A stretch of DNA of 64,000 nucleotides from Carnegiea gigantea (GCA_029747015.1 JAKOGI010001347.1:1-64000), one strand, 5' to 3'. Counted from the first letter of the stretch, positions 30,073 through 42,500 are shown. The notes: generated by a model from the sequence alone, not told the origin. Translations and numbers: made by a program.

Positions 30073-32606
30073 GCATTTGATAAATCAAAAATTCTGTGTG
30101 ACATAGTAAAAATCATGCATTTTCACCATCTTTCAAGTCTTTTGTATTTTTCTCTTTCAAGATACCATTGTTTCGATCAAAAAGAAAAAAGTTGCCATTG
30201 TACTCTATTACTACCATATCACTTTCATCTTGTACTACTACTAGTGCTGTCTTAAGTTTTTTTCAAGGGGAAATCGGGCCACCTCATCATAATCAAATCA
30301 ATTATGTCATCGTGTAAAGTAGTACAAGTTTTGAGGAAAATAGAAGACTTTACGTAGTTGAACATCTCCTAGCGTTGATGACGAACATATCCGCATTACT
30401 AAATATTTAATATTTGGTTAGAATTTTGGCTTATATAGCAATGGATATTTGTCTAACTCGTTTTACTTTATGTTGAGAAAAATATGTTCCAAGAGGCAAA
30501 TGAAAGCTATACTGTGTACAGAGGTTCTTGAAAAAGGCTTGAATACCAAAAGATTGAAGTTATGCAAGCTAAATTAACCTTTTTTATTTGATAAGTAATT
30601 TTTATATTTATTGTATTTGTGGAAGGAAAAAAAAAACAAAATATGCTTCTATACCGTTAGGTTCGAACCAGAAACATTATGGCTTGGATTTAGTACTTTT
30701 AAGTAGGAGTGAGTGGCTTCGGTTATCCGCCCAAAAAATTGAGAATTGGAACCAGAATTGTAACTCACCAGCTCATAATCCCCTAACTAACTATAATTAA
30801 TTGAATGTAGTGACTTTTATCCTTTAGCGACCCCGGAGTTAGGGCATTACCGCAACCTCAGGAGGAGAAGGCTTGGTTAATTGCTTACGTAGGTATTACA
30901 ATGACTCTTATGTTACTAGATGACGTCTAATTTACATATATTTAGCCTCAAGTGAAAGTCTAATAACACAAAACATATGTGTCCATAACTTCTATGACTT
31001 TTCGGAACATCATTGTGAACTCATCTAAATCTACCATTCGTCTTGCTGCTTTATTATGCTCCCAAGTGTCTAAACTTCCCTGGTACTCCACGTAAAACAC
31101 AAAAATACAAAAATATTCGGACAATGAGCTGAAGCTCAATATGTTTACCCCTATGCTGTGTAGAAAAGAAATTCATTTTTCAATGATATGCCGCATTTCA
31201 ATTCCTTGTAGTTTGAATAAGGAAGAGAGAGTACTGTATTAAAATGGTTATTGGTTATGTCTTAAAGTAGAATCCAAACTAATGAGCTCATTTGTACAAT
31301 GCGATAATTGGAAGGTGCACACCTCCCAGTCGGTCGAGAAGCCTAAGTTGAAACCTTGCGGGTGAACTGAAGAGCTTAAACGCTAATAATTGATAATTGG
31401 TGGATCCACTTGCTTACGTGATAAAACAATGTTTGAAAATAGTTCATTAAATAATTGAATATTATGCGATTTTTAATATTTAAAAATATGTGAATTTGTG
31501 AAACGTGCAAGCGGTGAATGTACCAACTCTCTCCCTTTTTCAAAAAATTCGTTTTGGGCTCGATGACAACGGAAGTGGTCTTGCTTTCGCTCCAGATGGA
31601 TTTTTTGTTATTAGTAAAGTTTAAATAGCTTTGTCATTAAAATTTTGTGAATAATCCACAGTCTAATATTTTCTTAATTACCTGTGTGCCACCATTAATC
31701 TACTTATTCAACAATCAAGTTTTCATTTGTCTATTTTTCATTGATTCATGAAATTAGTTATATTATGTCCCCTCCTTGGTATTATTGTTATTATTTATTT
31801 TCTTATTGTTAATGTTAGCATTATTGATGTTGTTATTATTATTATTGTTAATATTGTTGTTGTTGCTGCTGCTACTAGTCGGCCCTTATTCGGTTTGACC
31901 TCTTTCCCTTAATCGGCCTTCGGTCCAACCCGATCCTGTCCGAGTTTGGACCGATGAACACTACTATTGCTAACTAATTTATAAATAAAATGGTGGAAAC
32001 TAATGAAAGGGAACTTGGGATTTAACTTTCAACCACTAGGAAACAAGGCAAGAGAAATAGAAGGGAGCGGGGCCCGGTGTTGGTGGTTGTAGCAGTCGGT
32101 GACACTGACTAGCAACGGCACAACCGAGTGTAGCAGGCTGGCGCCCGCAATCAGCAGAGGGAACGGGTGTCTGAAGAGGACAGGGAAAAGGGGCGTGGCA
32201 GCTGGGAAAAATTTGGGGGGGGGTGCGAGGGAAGTTAAGGTGTTTTGGGGGGGTATTAGTTAAATCAAATTTAATCTAAACTTGGCGTTAATTCAAATTC
32301 AGTTAAATATTTAGTTAATTCAAATTTAGTTCTTTTTCCCTTTTTTCCCCGTTGGGTAGTAACACAGTTCTCTTTTTAACTAGTTAATATTTGAGCTATT
32401 TTTAGTATTCTCTTAGTTTATTTGAAAGAAAATTATAAGCTCCACCCATCTCAATTAATATGTTCTTCGCCTTTATTTTTATTTTGTTTATTTCCATTAT
32501 AATTTCATTTACGTAATATGGTTGAGCAAATTACACATGTACAGTCCATGAGAGGTTGTCATTTTTGCAACTTTTTATTATTTATTTTTAAGTTCTGAAT
32601 AACTTT
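30073..32606. other. AT-rich intergenic DNA without recognisable genes
   Basis: No gene or element could be supported. There is a TTG/ATT/CTG trinucleotide-rich patch at about 31776-31880, a GC-richer stretch at 32060-32240 with a G run, and a GGTTCGAACC word at about 30660 that resembles a tRNA B box but has no partner A box I could place. Confidence 0.5.
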
Positions 32607-32681
32607 TGTAGGATCGTTGACCAACCCCACAAATTACCACAAGCCTTTCCGGCGTACTTCGTCTTCACTCACATGCTGCCT

Positions 32682-32806
32682 AAGAAATTTTTCAAGAGGT
32701 CACCCATCATAAGATTTCTCCACAGTAAGCACGCTTAACTATGGAGTTCTTATGAGTGGGCTCCCTGAAAGAAAGGTGCATCTTTAGTGATACAGGTAAT
32801 CGCATC
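32682..32806 (-). other. 5S rRNA-derived segment in the TRIM LTR
   Basis: On the minus strand it carries GATGCGATTACC, ACTAAAGATGCACC, AGAACTCCATAGTTAAGCGT and GATGGGTGACCTCTTG in the order of plant 5S rRNA. The matching 5S words are GATGCGATCATACC, CACTAA, AGAACTCCGAAGTTAAGCGT and GATGGGTGACCTCCTGG. The region of the internal pol III promoter is recognisable but changed, so it is a retrotransposon domain, not a functional 5S gene. Confidence 0.75.
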
Positions 32807-33029
32807 AAATCCTTTAAGCAACACACGGTGTGTTAAAAATACCCCCACTTGAAGTACACAACATCCTCGTTGTGCCTTACTAACCAATAGATTTACAAGT
32901 CTTCTGGACCAGCGGTCCATCCTAGTATCTTTGTCCCGCTAGGTGAGTGCCCAGGGCTCTCCTATCCACTGGCGTAGCTCACAGTTGCGGATCGATTCTG
33001 ATACCATCTATAACACCATGACCCCCACC

Positions 33030-33245
33030 CAGGCTGCGGATAGTTACCAGGAACGATTTCAAGAATCATCGGCTGGCCCCACAAATCACCACAAACTTTA
33101 CCAGTGTGCTTCGTCCTCGCTCACACGTTGCCTGAAAAGTTTCCCATGCAGCGTGTGAGTAAGGACGAAGCACGCCAAAAGGTTTGTGGTGATTTGTGGG
33201 GTTAGTCGACTATCCGTGAAGTTATTCCTGATAACTGTCCGCGGC
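33030..33245. repeat. Large imperfect palindrome in the upstream TRIM LTR
   Basis: The arms are about 95-105 bases with a centre near 33140. The left arm has CCCCACAAATCACCACAAAC and GTGCTTCGTCCTCGCTCACACG, and the right arm has their complements. The left arm matches 32617-32690 of the downstream LTR in the same orientation, so the right arm is an inverted duplication that occupies the place of the 5S domain. Confidence 0.8.
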
Positions 33246-33267
33246 CCGGGGGGGTCGGGGCGTTACA

Positions 33268-34213
33268 ACTTGATATGGAGCATGACTAAATTTTATTTCA
33301 AGACTATTTTCGTTGTCTCAACCTGTAGTCACACAAATATTTTAAATGTTGATTTGAAATGCGGCTCTCAATTTTGTGAAATTGAATTTGATTAAAGTAA
33401 TTAATATGGATTAAGTTCGAGTTATTACAGCTTCCCCCCTTAAAATAAGTTTCATCCTTAAAACTTATAAGTCGAAAGAGATCTTAGATCTACCGCAAAA
33501 CAAGTATGGATGCATGTTTTGCATGTCCTCCCCTATTATCCATGTGGCTTTTGATGAGGTATGGTTAGCTTATAGTACATTGTCCAGTGAGTGCTCCTCA
33601 AAAACCAAGTTTTTCCTGATTGCTATATCCTCTTTTGCAATGACATGATTTGGATCTAAGACATCCTTCTTGAGCTGTGAAATACTATGCACATGCTTGA
33701 ATTTTGCTGGTAAATCAAGCTATCAGCTCGTAGGTTTAGCTTTTTAAATGATTTCATAGGGCCCAATGTATGTAGGGTTCAGTTTTCCCCTGACATTGAA
33801 CCTCGTGACTCCCGTGATAGATGATATCTAGAGGAATAATTTATCTCCCACTTGAATGTCTAACGGTCTCTTCTTCCCCAAATTTTTTTTTTTTTGGTGC
33901 ATAGCTGTTTTGTCAGCTTTGGGCAATCCTAATGTGCTCTTGTATCTTCCTTTCTCCTCAATGATTTCTTGATAATTTGGCTCTATAATCAATGCTTTAA
34001 TTCTAGCATAATTAGGCCTTGTATAACATTCTGATCTTAGTAATAAGGTCCTCATTTTGTGTTCTTATTTGTATTGCATGCCCACTAATAACTACATTAT
34101 CGGCAATGTCTAGAGATTTGATGCCATGTTGTGGCTTGAGCCTATGGTATCTTTTTGGGCTAACAATCAAAAGTACCTTGTGTTCTTTTCTCATCGCTTC
34201 AACTTGCTTATTT
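33268..34213 (-). mobile_element. Ty3/gypsy retrotransposon fragment (integrase C-terminus to 3' LTR)
   Basis: The minus strand reads the end of integrase: an IQVGDKLFL segment (about 33830), then ITGVTRFNVRGKLNPTYIGP, then VHSISQLKKDVLDPNHV, typical of the C-terminal and chromodomain-adjacent region of plant Ty3/gypsy elements. A purine tract TAAGGGGGGAAGC (about 33434-33446) is followed by an LTR start TGTAATAACTCG at 33431, which continues down to the TRIM insertion at 33267. Upstream it is cut by the CACTA end at 34214. Stops are frequent. Confidence 0.72.
33828..34194 (-). pseudogene. Gypsy polyprotein remnant
   Basis: Two overlapping minus-strand open pieces belong to one broken polyprotein. 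The 3' piece ends in the integrase C-terminal VGDKLFL motif. The 5' piece (IADNVVISGHAIQIRTQNED) I cannot place with confidence. Neither is a complete domain. Confidence 0.55.
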
Positions 34214-36387
34214 CACTACAAAAAAGCATTGATATACCAACAGAATCAGTGACGAATTTTTGAAATCAGCGACAGAAATAGGATGGAGATAATGTATCGA
34301 TGTTTTGATTGTCGCTGCGAACATAGCAACAATTTCGTATTCCATCACCAGCTAACAACGAAAATAGTGACGGATCACAATGCATGATGGGGAGATACAG
34401 GTGCACCAACTCAGTGACGGAATGAAGAATTCATTGTCATCAGCAATGGAACCAACTATAGATTATGCATTCCCTCACTCAATTAATGCCTAGAAAAAAT
34501 TGTAAATACACAATCCATGGCCATTCCGTCGCTATTTTGATTTTTTTAATAAAATGTTTTTTTTAGGGTCTTCTTAGTACAATACATTCAATTCCCTACA
34601 GAAATTTACAAAGTGGATATTCAATATGTTCGATACCAATTGCTTTATTCAAAGTGTTCTCAACAATTCCCAAACTACAAACAAGTTAAATATCATATAC
34701 AAATCAAAGTAGTTTCCAAGTGTACTTAGCAACAATTCCCAAACCACAAAACCAACTGTTTTCAAGTCACAAAACACAACAATTCCAAAACCAACCGTTC
34801 TCAAGTCACAAGTTCGCAACCAAAATAGTTTCCAAGTGAACTTAACAACACCATCACTAAGAGAGGGGGGAGAAGCAAGCAACTTAGGAATCAATCTTCG
34901 ATGATAGTATCATCGTATTCCTCATTCTCATCCTTATCCTTATCCTCATCTTCATCATGTTGTGGATGATTAACAAAAGCTGGTTGAGAGCCCAAGCAAA
35001 TGCTTGTTGCATTTGGAAAAAAACTTGCATTCACTGATCAATGCTCATCATGTGTTGGCTCAATTCCTTGTTGCTTTGGCTGAGCATTTTGTTGGATTCC
35101 TCTAATTGCTTATATTTTTGCATAGCATCCAGTAATTTTCAGCTTGCGAAGTTAGCTCACCCTCTAAGTTGGGTACTACGCCCCTTAAATTATTCAACTC
35201 CTCCTGTGATGACACATAACTTGTACCTGCTAAAAGCCATTTATGTGAAGTATACGTTAGTAACAATAACTAAACTTATTGTAAGTTAACGTTGTGCGAA
35301 ACCTTAATACTAAAACTTTACCGGCTCGTTGAAAGGGACTAATGTTAGAGGATTCCTTAATGTTGACAACCTCATCTCCATTGCCGTATATACGGTCTCT
35401 GTTGCTCGTGTTGGCCTTCACCCACAACTCATTTGGACTTGGAAGTGGCTGAGATGGATCTTGAGAATTGCCATCCGAGTTCTATTGAGAGTTGATGATA
35501 TTTTGAAATTCTTGTTCACAGGATTCCTAAAATATCACTACATTTACAAAAGATCAAATATGTTATGCTTAACGAAACTATATGAATCTAGCTTGAACTA
35601 CTAATTAAGATTGAACATTAAGAGTAGCTTATGTATATTTGTTGTGATTGCTTATCAATCCAAGATTCATCTTCTTTGTCATGAAGTTTGTGAGTGTGGT
35701 GCATAACTCAACAATTGTGGAATTCGTCCCAAGTTGTTCCCTCTACATGCCAAACAAATTTATAAAAACATGTAAATAGCCTTTCTGCACACAAATAAAT
35801 AACTACAGAAAGTTGTAATCGATAAAGTTAGTTGCCAGACGCCTCATATGCTCATGCATAAGGATCGAGCCATAGGTGTGGGAGGATGGGCCCAGACTAT
35901 CTAGATCACCAAGTTGATTTTTTTAGGCTTATTCACACAATTTCTTGTGCACTTCATTTGCCCAATATTGTTTGAGTGTGTCCATTTAGCATCACCGAGC
36001 CATTTAGGCTACTCATTGTACTTCCTTGTTTTGCCAAGGAAGTCCCTCAAATTGCATTGCCTCTACTTTCAAAATTTATCCTGATTCAATCCGCATGGAG
36101 AGAATCCCAAGTGAACCACTTCTGTAACTAAAAAACAACAAATACATCAAATAATGCCGTAATAATAAATCAAGTACATACAAAGTGTTAATATGTAGTC
36201 ACTTTAGTTACCTTAAACCAAAAATCATGAACATGTTTAGCCACTTTACACCAAGAAGGCCAAGGTGCATCGTATTTGGCGTGAAAGATCAAATAAATCC
36301 TAGTAATAGCACCATCGTTTGGGGTAAACCTATTTCAATAGAAAACATCAAATTAACGTCACCTGGCACAAAATACTTCAAGTTAGA
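34214..36387 (-). mobile_element. CACTA (En/Spm) transposon end, interrupted
   Basis: It begins with CACTACAAAAAAG, the CACTA terminal repeat, followed by subterminal GTGACGGA/GCGACAGA words at 34245-34450. Minus-strand coding traces follow: an acidic C-terminal tail at about 34897-34970, then KWLGDAKWTHSNNIGQM near 35980 and HAKYDAPWPSWCKVAKHVHD near 36220-36280, which resemble the En/Spm-associated plant transposase family. All are broken by stops. The element is cut at 36388 by LTR A of the Sire array; the other terminus is not in the window. Confidence 0.68.
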
Positions 36388-37656
36388 TGTTGACCCAATT
36401 AATTTGTAAGGTTTTGATGATAAAAATCCAAATGTACTAGTCAGCATGCTGTGAGTTGTGTGTTGAGACAGGATCCAAAAAATACTTGGAGTAGTTCGAA
36501 TGAGCGTAGAGCATCAAAGTCGACACATATGCAGGGAGTCCAGCTGATAACAAGAGTCTTAGGTTTTGTATGTGCTTTATTCTTTTAGATTCTTATTAAT
36601 ATGTCAATTAGAAGGTCCTTGACTCAGTGTTTACTTTGAATGATTTTTAAGTACTTCAGAACACTGCCTCAGAACGGTTCTGAGAAGCCAGGTCTGCAGT
36701 ATTTTGACTTCAAAGACAAAAACGAGTTTCAAGGTTTTAAAATGATTTTTGACTTTCGAATTTCATGAAATAATTAGGAATAATTTTTCTAATGCAGGTT
36801 GATTCTAAAAAGGTTTTTCTCTTTAAAGATAATGACGAAAGATTTTATTCTATTTTTAAGCGAAGAATATTTATCAAGTGGAGAGATTTTAGGGGCTTGA
36901 GAGATTTTATCCTATTTTAAAGGGAAGAATATCAAGTGGAAACATTTTACGGGCTTGACTGTTAGGGTTGTTGAGTGGAAGTGGTCTCTTTTTCCTATTC
37001 TTGTGCCACAAGCAGTTAGGGGGATAATTGTTCTTCTTTCTCACTCACACACATTCTTCTATTCAAGTTGCCTTTTTCCCTCAGTGTTTTTTAAGGTTTT
37101 TCAAGGGTTCAAAATTGTTTTTGTGAGTCAGAATTTTCTGTGAGAAAAAAAAAAAAACCTTCAAAGAGAGCGCTAAATCAAGTCTTCAATATTGATATAA
37201 TAGGGATTGTATTGTACCTTACATTTAGCTTGTTTAGAAGCATTCAAGTAAGGTGTTGTTATCTCTTTTACATCAGTGAAATAAGATATTCCAAGTCTTG
37301 GGAGACATTGGACGTGGTGTTTGTAACTAAGGTCTCAGGGTAGACTAAGTTACGTGGTGTCTTAACGAAGGTGTCGAGGTAGACCAAGTTACATGTGTGA
37401 CTAAGTCACGTGTGGTGTTATAGTTATAATCTGTTTGGCCTGTCTAGTGAAAGTATTGCTGAAATCCTACAGTAATAGGTCATGGTTTTCCACGTAAAAA
37501 CACTGTATCTCCTTTATTATTTCTACAATTCTTTTGTTTCTGCTTCACTCCAAACATGCATTCCAAACAGTTCCAAACGAGTGCTCTGAAACAATTGAAA
37601 AAAGTTGGAAGATACAATTCAACCCCTTTTATGTCCTTGTACGATTAAATCTAACA
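36388..37656 (+). repeat. LTR A
   Basis: It starts TGTTGACCCAATT and ends TCTAACA, two bases before the primer site. It is collinear with LTR B and LTR C throughout. It contains repeats of a GGTCTC-GTAGAC-AAGTTAC unit with ACGT cores (37340-37415). Confidence 0.88.
37340..37415 (+). promoter_or_regulatory. ACGT-core repeat cluster in LTR A
   Basis: The sequences AAGTTACGTGGTG, AAGTTACATGTGTGAC and AAGTCACGTGTGG follow each other within 75 bases. ACGT and CACGTG cores are binding sites for plant bZIP and bHLH factors. The cluster recurs in LTR B (46535-46615) and LTR C (55185-55262) with single-base losses. Regulatory use is inferred. Confidence 0.4.
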
Positions 37657-37658
37657 AG

Positions 37659-37670
37659 TGGTATCAGAGC
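37659..37670 (+). other. Primer-binding site of unit A
   Basis: TGGTATCAGAGC is complementary to the 3' end of plant initiator methionine tRNA, the usual primer of copia elements. Confidence 0.85.
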
Positions 37671-37714
37671 AGAGTTCTCATACCTAGGTTAACACCTTGA
37701 GAGATCCTGAAAAG

Positions 37715-39545
37715 ATGAGTGCACCATAAGGAATTTTGGAGGGTCAATCTGTGACTCGACCATCATACTTCAATGGACAACATTGCAACTGGTAGAAGAA
37801 ACGTATGGAGAACTACATTCAGGCTGATGATTACGAGCTATGGATGATCATCAAGAATGGCCTTTACATTCCAGTGAAGGCCACAGAAGATGGCAAGACT
37901 GTTCCTAAGAAGCCAAATGAGTTCGACTAGGAAGATTTCAGAAAGATAGAGAAAAACGCTAAGGCCAACAAGCTGTTGTACTTTGGCCTTGGACCAGACA
38001 AGTACACCCGTATTTCAAAGTGTGAGTGCACGAAGGAGATATGGAATACCCTTTGCGTGGCTCATCAAGGAACCAACCAGGTCAAACAGTCCAGGATCGA
38101 GCTGTTAATGAGAAAATACGAGCTTTTCAAAACGAACGATAAAGAGACGGTGATGGATATGCACACTCGTTTTACCTACATCACCAATGAGCTGAAATTA
38201 TTGGGGAAATCCTTTAACTCCGAAGAACTAGTAAGGAAGATCCTATGGTTTTTGCCTCAATCGTGGGAAATGAAAGTTACAGCCATCCAAGAAGCAAAGA
38301 AAATGAACGAGATCTCTTTGGATGAGCTCATTGCAAACCTTTAAACATAGGAATTAAGGAGAAGCTCCTGGGTGAAGGAAGAAACAAAGAAAGACTAAGG
38401 CCTTGCTTTAAAGGCTGTGGAAAGTGATGATTCGGATCTGGATGATGAACAAATGGCCATGATAACTCGGAAGTTTAAGAAATTCTTCAAGAAGGCTAGA
38501 GGGAACCTCAAGAAAGGGAGTACCAGCAAGCCAATGAGCAGTGATCGTGATAAGTTCTCGAGTTGCTTCAAATGTGGGAAATATGATCGTATCGTGAAGA
38601 ACTGCCCCATGCAGAAGAAAGAGAAGGGGTCAGAACAGTTCTGAAATCGTGGCAAAAGGCCGCAACAAAGCAACTCCGCAAGGCGTTTCACTAAGGCTAT
38701 GATGGCAGCCTGGGGTGAAACTTCGGGGGAAGAAGAGAGCTCTTAAGAAGAAGTTGCAGTGGCCCTTATGGACAGAAGTGAGTCCGAATCGGACTTTGAA
38801 CCGGTCGAAAGCTTGTCCAACTGAAGGATAAGGTACGTGGTCTTAGCTAAGCCAAAAATGAAAAATTATTGCTTACTTTAATGGATGAATGCGATGTAAT
38901 AAATGCTGAAAATTGCATGCTTAAAGATCTTTGTTCCAAATTGAAAAAGGATGTTAGAATGCTTGAAAGGAACAAACAAGAACTTGAACGTGTGAATGAA
39001 ATCCTCAAATGTGAAAAACTTAAGGCAGATGATAAGACCCTCATCTTATGTAAAGACCTTGACACCCTTAAGGACCTCATGAACACGAGAGAGAAACTGT
39101 TTAACACTGATCTCTCAAGGCTGGAAAGTGAGTCCCTAGACCTGAAACTTAGGCTAGAATCCTTGGTGAGTGAAAACAATCAGCTGCTTGAAAAGATCCA
39201 TAAGGCTGAATCTGATCTTGCTCCAAACAGGCACTGGAATAGTTCTTCAGAAGTGCTAAATTGGCTAAACGCTCAGCATAGCCGAAACAAAAAGCGACTA
39301 GGATTTGTGAATAGGCGTGTCATTAAACTAGTAAATAAAAAATATGTTGGATTTCAAGAAATATAATTTGTTTTCGTTGTGGAAAGACTAGTCATTATCG
39401 GTATACTTACCCTTTGAGAAAAAGGGCTATGGAGAAAAACTCACTGTATGTTAAACAAATGTAGATTAGAAAAGATGAGTTAACTTCCATGTCAAAGAAA
39501 ATGGAACCCAAGTGGATCTAGGTTCCCAAGACTGACACTTAGCTA
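37715..39545 (+). pseudogene. Sire gag, unit A
   Basis: The ATG at 37715 is followed four codons later by TAA (CAA in unit C), so the frame is closed from the start. Further on, UBN2-type capsid sequence (IQADDYELWMIIKNG, YTRISKCECTKEIWNTLC), a zinc knuckle CFKCGKYDRIVKNC with Arg at the His position, a long charged coiled-coil region (38850-39240) and a second knuckle CFRCGKTSHYRYTY missing its last Cys can be seen. Several frameshifts. Confidence 0.82.
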
Positions 39546-42500
39546 TTTTGTAGGCTAAAGTGAGAGGAGGCAACAAACTATGGTACTTTGATAGTGGATG
39601 CTCAAGACACATAACGGAAGATAGATCAAACTTCCTCTCACTTACAGCCTTTGATGGAGGGAGAGTGGCATTTGGAAATGGCAAGCCTGGGATAATTATC
39701 AATGTAGGTAAGATAGTCTCCCACTCTATTGATAATGTGTGCTTGGTGGAAGGTTTACAACATAATTTGCTAGGTGTATCTCAATTGTGTGATAGAGGTA
39801 ATCACATTGGTTTCTCTTCAGATAAATGCTTAATTACCAATATCAAATCTGGAGATGTTGTGCTGAGGGAGAAGCGACGCAACAATGTGTATAAAGCATG
39901 TGTTCTTTCACTTCCTCAAAATCATGTAACTTATTTGAGTGCACTTGATGATGATGTCATGCTTTGGCACAAGAGACTAGGTCATGCAAGCCTTTCTCTT
40001 TTGAATGAACTCATTTCTAAGGACCTAATAGTTGGAATACCTTCCATCAAGTACAATGATGACAAGGTGTGCGGCGCTTGTGTTAGAGGAAAACAAGTTT
40101 AGACTTCTTTGAAGTCAAAGAACTATGTTAGCACTTCCTAACCTCTTGAACTACAACATGTCGATTTGTGCGGTCCTATGAGGATCACAATTAGAGGTGG
40201 GAAGAGGTATGTGTTTGTTATAGTGGATGACTACTCTCGTTTCACTTGGACTCTATTTTCAACATCGAAAGATGAATCATTTGAAAGTTTCTTTTGCTCC
40301 TTAAGGAAATTGAAAAGAGAGTAGGACACTCATTGGTAGGTCTTAAGTCTGACCACGGGAAAGAATTTGAAAACTCGAACTTCATTAATCATTGTAATGA
40401 TCATGGTGTTGATCACAACTTTTCTTCCCCCAGAACACCCCAACAGAACAGGGTGGTAAAACTGAAAATCATACTCTAGAGGACATGACTAGGACTATAC
40501 TTGTCGCTAGTGGTCTTCTTAGGAACTTTTGGGCAGAGGCATTGAATACATCGTGTTATATTATTAATAGATGCATGATCAGACCCATACTTAATAAGAC
40601 TCCTTATGAACTTTTCAAAGGACGAAAACCTAATATAAAGCACTTGAGGGTGTTTGGTTGCAAATGCTATGTGCACAATAATAGGAACAAATCCTTGGAA
40701 AAGTTTGACCCAAGAAGTGATGAAGCCATATTTTTAGGGTACTCCTCACACAGTAAGGCATACAAAGTGTTTAACAAAAGGACCTTGTGCGTTGAGGAGA
40801 GTGTGCATGTATTGTTTGATGAGACTAACCCCTTGATTGAGCATGATGCACAGGATGAAGAGTTTGAACTTGGTCTTGGGAGAAAAGACCTCTAACTCAC
40901 TCAAAGCTCCATGGTAGATAATGGTAAGGCTCCTGAAGGTGAACCAAGTCCTGGATCTGATAGTGTTAAAGGTGGGCAGGGAGCAAACCAGTAAGGGGGA
41001 AGCATTGCCGAACCTGATTTGGAATAGAACCGGCCTACTCAACACGATCCTTCACGAACTGATTTAGGAATGGGCTCCAGAACAAATTTAGAACCTGTTC
41101 CACCAAGTATCCAGCGGAGAATGGAAAACGTGTCTATGGATCCACTTACTCCCCGACCCCAGAAGCACTAGAGTTCACACCTCCTTGACCAGATTATGTC
41201 TGACACTAATACAGGGGTGCAAACTAGATCCAAAGTCAGAAACTTTTATGCTTTCTATGCCTTTTTATCTAACATTGAGCAAAAGAATGCTCATGAAGCG
41301 CTTATAGATTCTGACTAGGATGCTGCTATGTAAGAGGAGCTTTATCAGTTCGAAAGGAACAAGGTTTGGCACCTTGAACCACAACCTAAGGATAGATCGA
41401 TAATTGGTACCAAGTGGATGTTTAAAAACAAATTGGATGAGTTCAGAACAATCACTCGGAACACGGCCAGGTTGGTGGTTCAGTGTTATGACCAAGAAGA
41501 AGGGATCGATTATGAGGAAACATTTGCACCTATTGCAAGCATCAAGGCTATCCACATTTCAGTGGCTTTCGTAGCCCCCATGAAAATGAAGCTGCATCAA
41601 ATGGACGTCAAAAGTGCATTCCTAAATGGATACCTTAAGGAAGAGGTGCATGTAAGCCAACCCCCCGGTTTTGAAAATCATGATTTGCCTAACCATGTGT
41701 TTAAAGTTGACAAAGCGCTTCATGGTTGAAAACAAGCTCCTAGAGCTTGGTATAAACGTTTGTCAAACTTTTTAATCGATAATAGTTTACAAAGGGGCAA
41801 GGTTGATAATACGTTGTTTCTCAAATCAAAGGGGGACATTTATTGATTGTTCAAGTATATGTCGATGATATTATATTTGATGCAACCAACAGTGATTCTT
41901 GTGATGAATTTTCAAAATTGATGAGGAGTGAGTTTGAGATGAGAATGATGGGGGAGCTCAACTTTTTCTTAGGCTTGCAAATCAAGCAAACCTCAAATGG
42001 AACTATGATACATCAACAAAAATATGTCAAGGAATTAATTAGGTGGTTTGGAATGGAATCGGCTAAGCCCATGGACATACCCATCTCTCCTTTATCCAGG
42101 TTGGTTGTGGATGATGGGAGTCCTTCAGTTGAGGAGAAATCTTATAGAGGGCATGATAGGGTAGCTTCTATACCTAACCACCAGTAGACCTGACATAGTT
42201 TTCAGTGTTGGCTTGTGTGCTCGTTTTCAGTCAAATTCTAATGGAACACATTTGAAAGCTGTAAAATAAATTTTGAGATATTTGAAACATACCCTTGACT
42301 TAGCTCTATGGTATCCTCGAGGATGCAATTTTGATCTCATTGGGTATGCAGATGCTGATTATGCTGGATTCTTAGTTGATAGAAAAAGTACCTCAGGTAT
42401 GGCTCATTTTCTCGTATCCTGTTTGGTCCCTTGGGCAACCAAGAAACAACACTCTGTTGCAATATCCACAGCAGAAGCAGAGTATATAGCGGCTGTTTCT

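Larger units (their letters stand above)
32607..33267 (-). mobile_element. Cassandra-type TRIM retrotransposon
   Basis: The element is 661 bp, on the minus strand, and bounded by near-identical 5-bp flanks (ACTTT at 32602-32606, ACTTG at 33268-33272). The upstream LTR runs 33267 to about 33009 and starts TGTAACGCCCCGACC. It is followed by a primer-binding site TGGTATCAGA (about 33006-32994, initiator Met tRNA type), a short non-coding middle, a purine-rich AAGTGGGGG, and the downstream LTR (about 32840-32607), which contains a 5S-rRNA-like stretch. Size, primer site and 5S domain fit Cassandra, a non-coding plant TRIM mobilised in trans. The two LTRs differ in the 5S region. Confidence 0.78.

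Noticed and set aside
30590..30680. tRNA-like B box (GGTTCGAACC), possible SINE
   Set aside because: The word is palindromic and alone. No A box, tail or target duplication could be placed around it.
32682..32806. Functional 5S rRNA gene
   Set aside because: The match is only partial, the spacing and several conserved bases differ, and it lies within a TRIM LTR next to a primer-binding site and polypurine tract.
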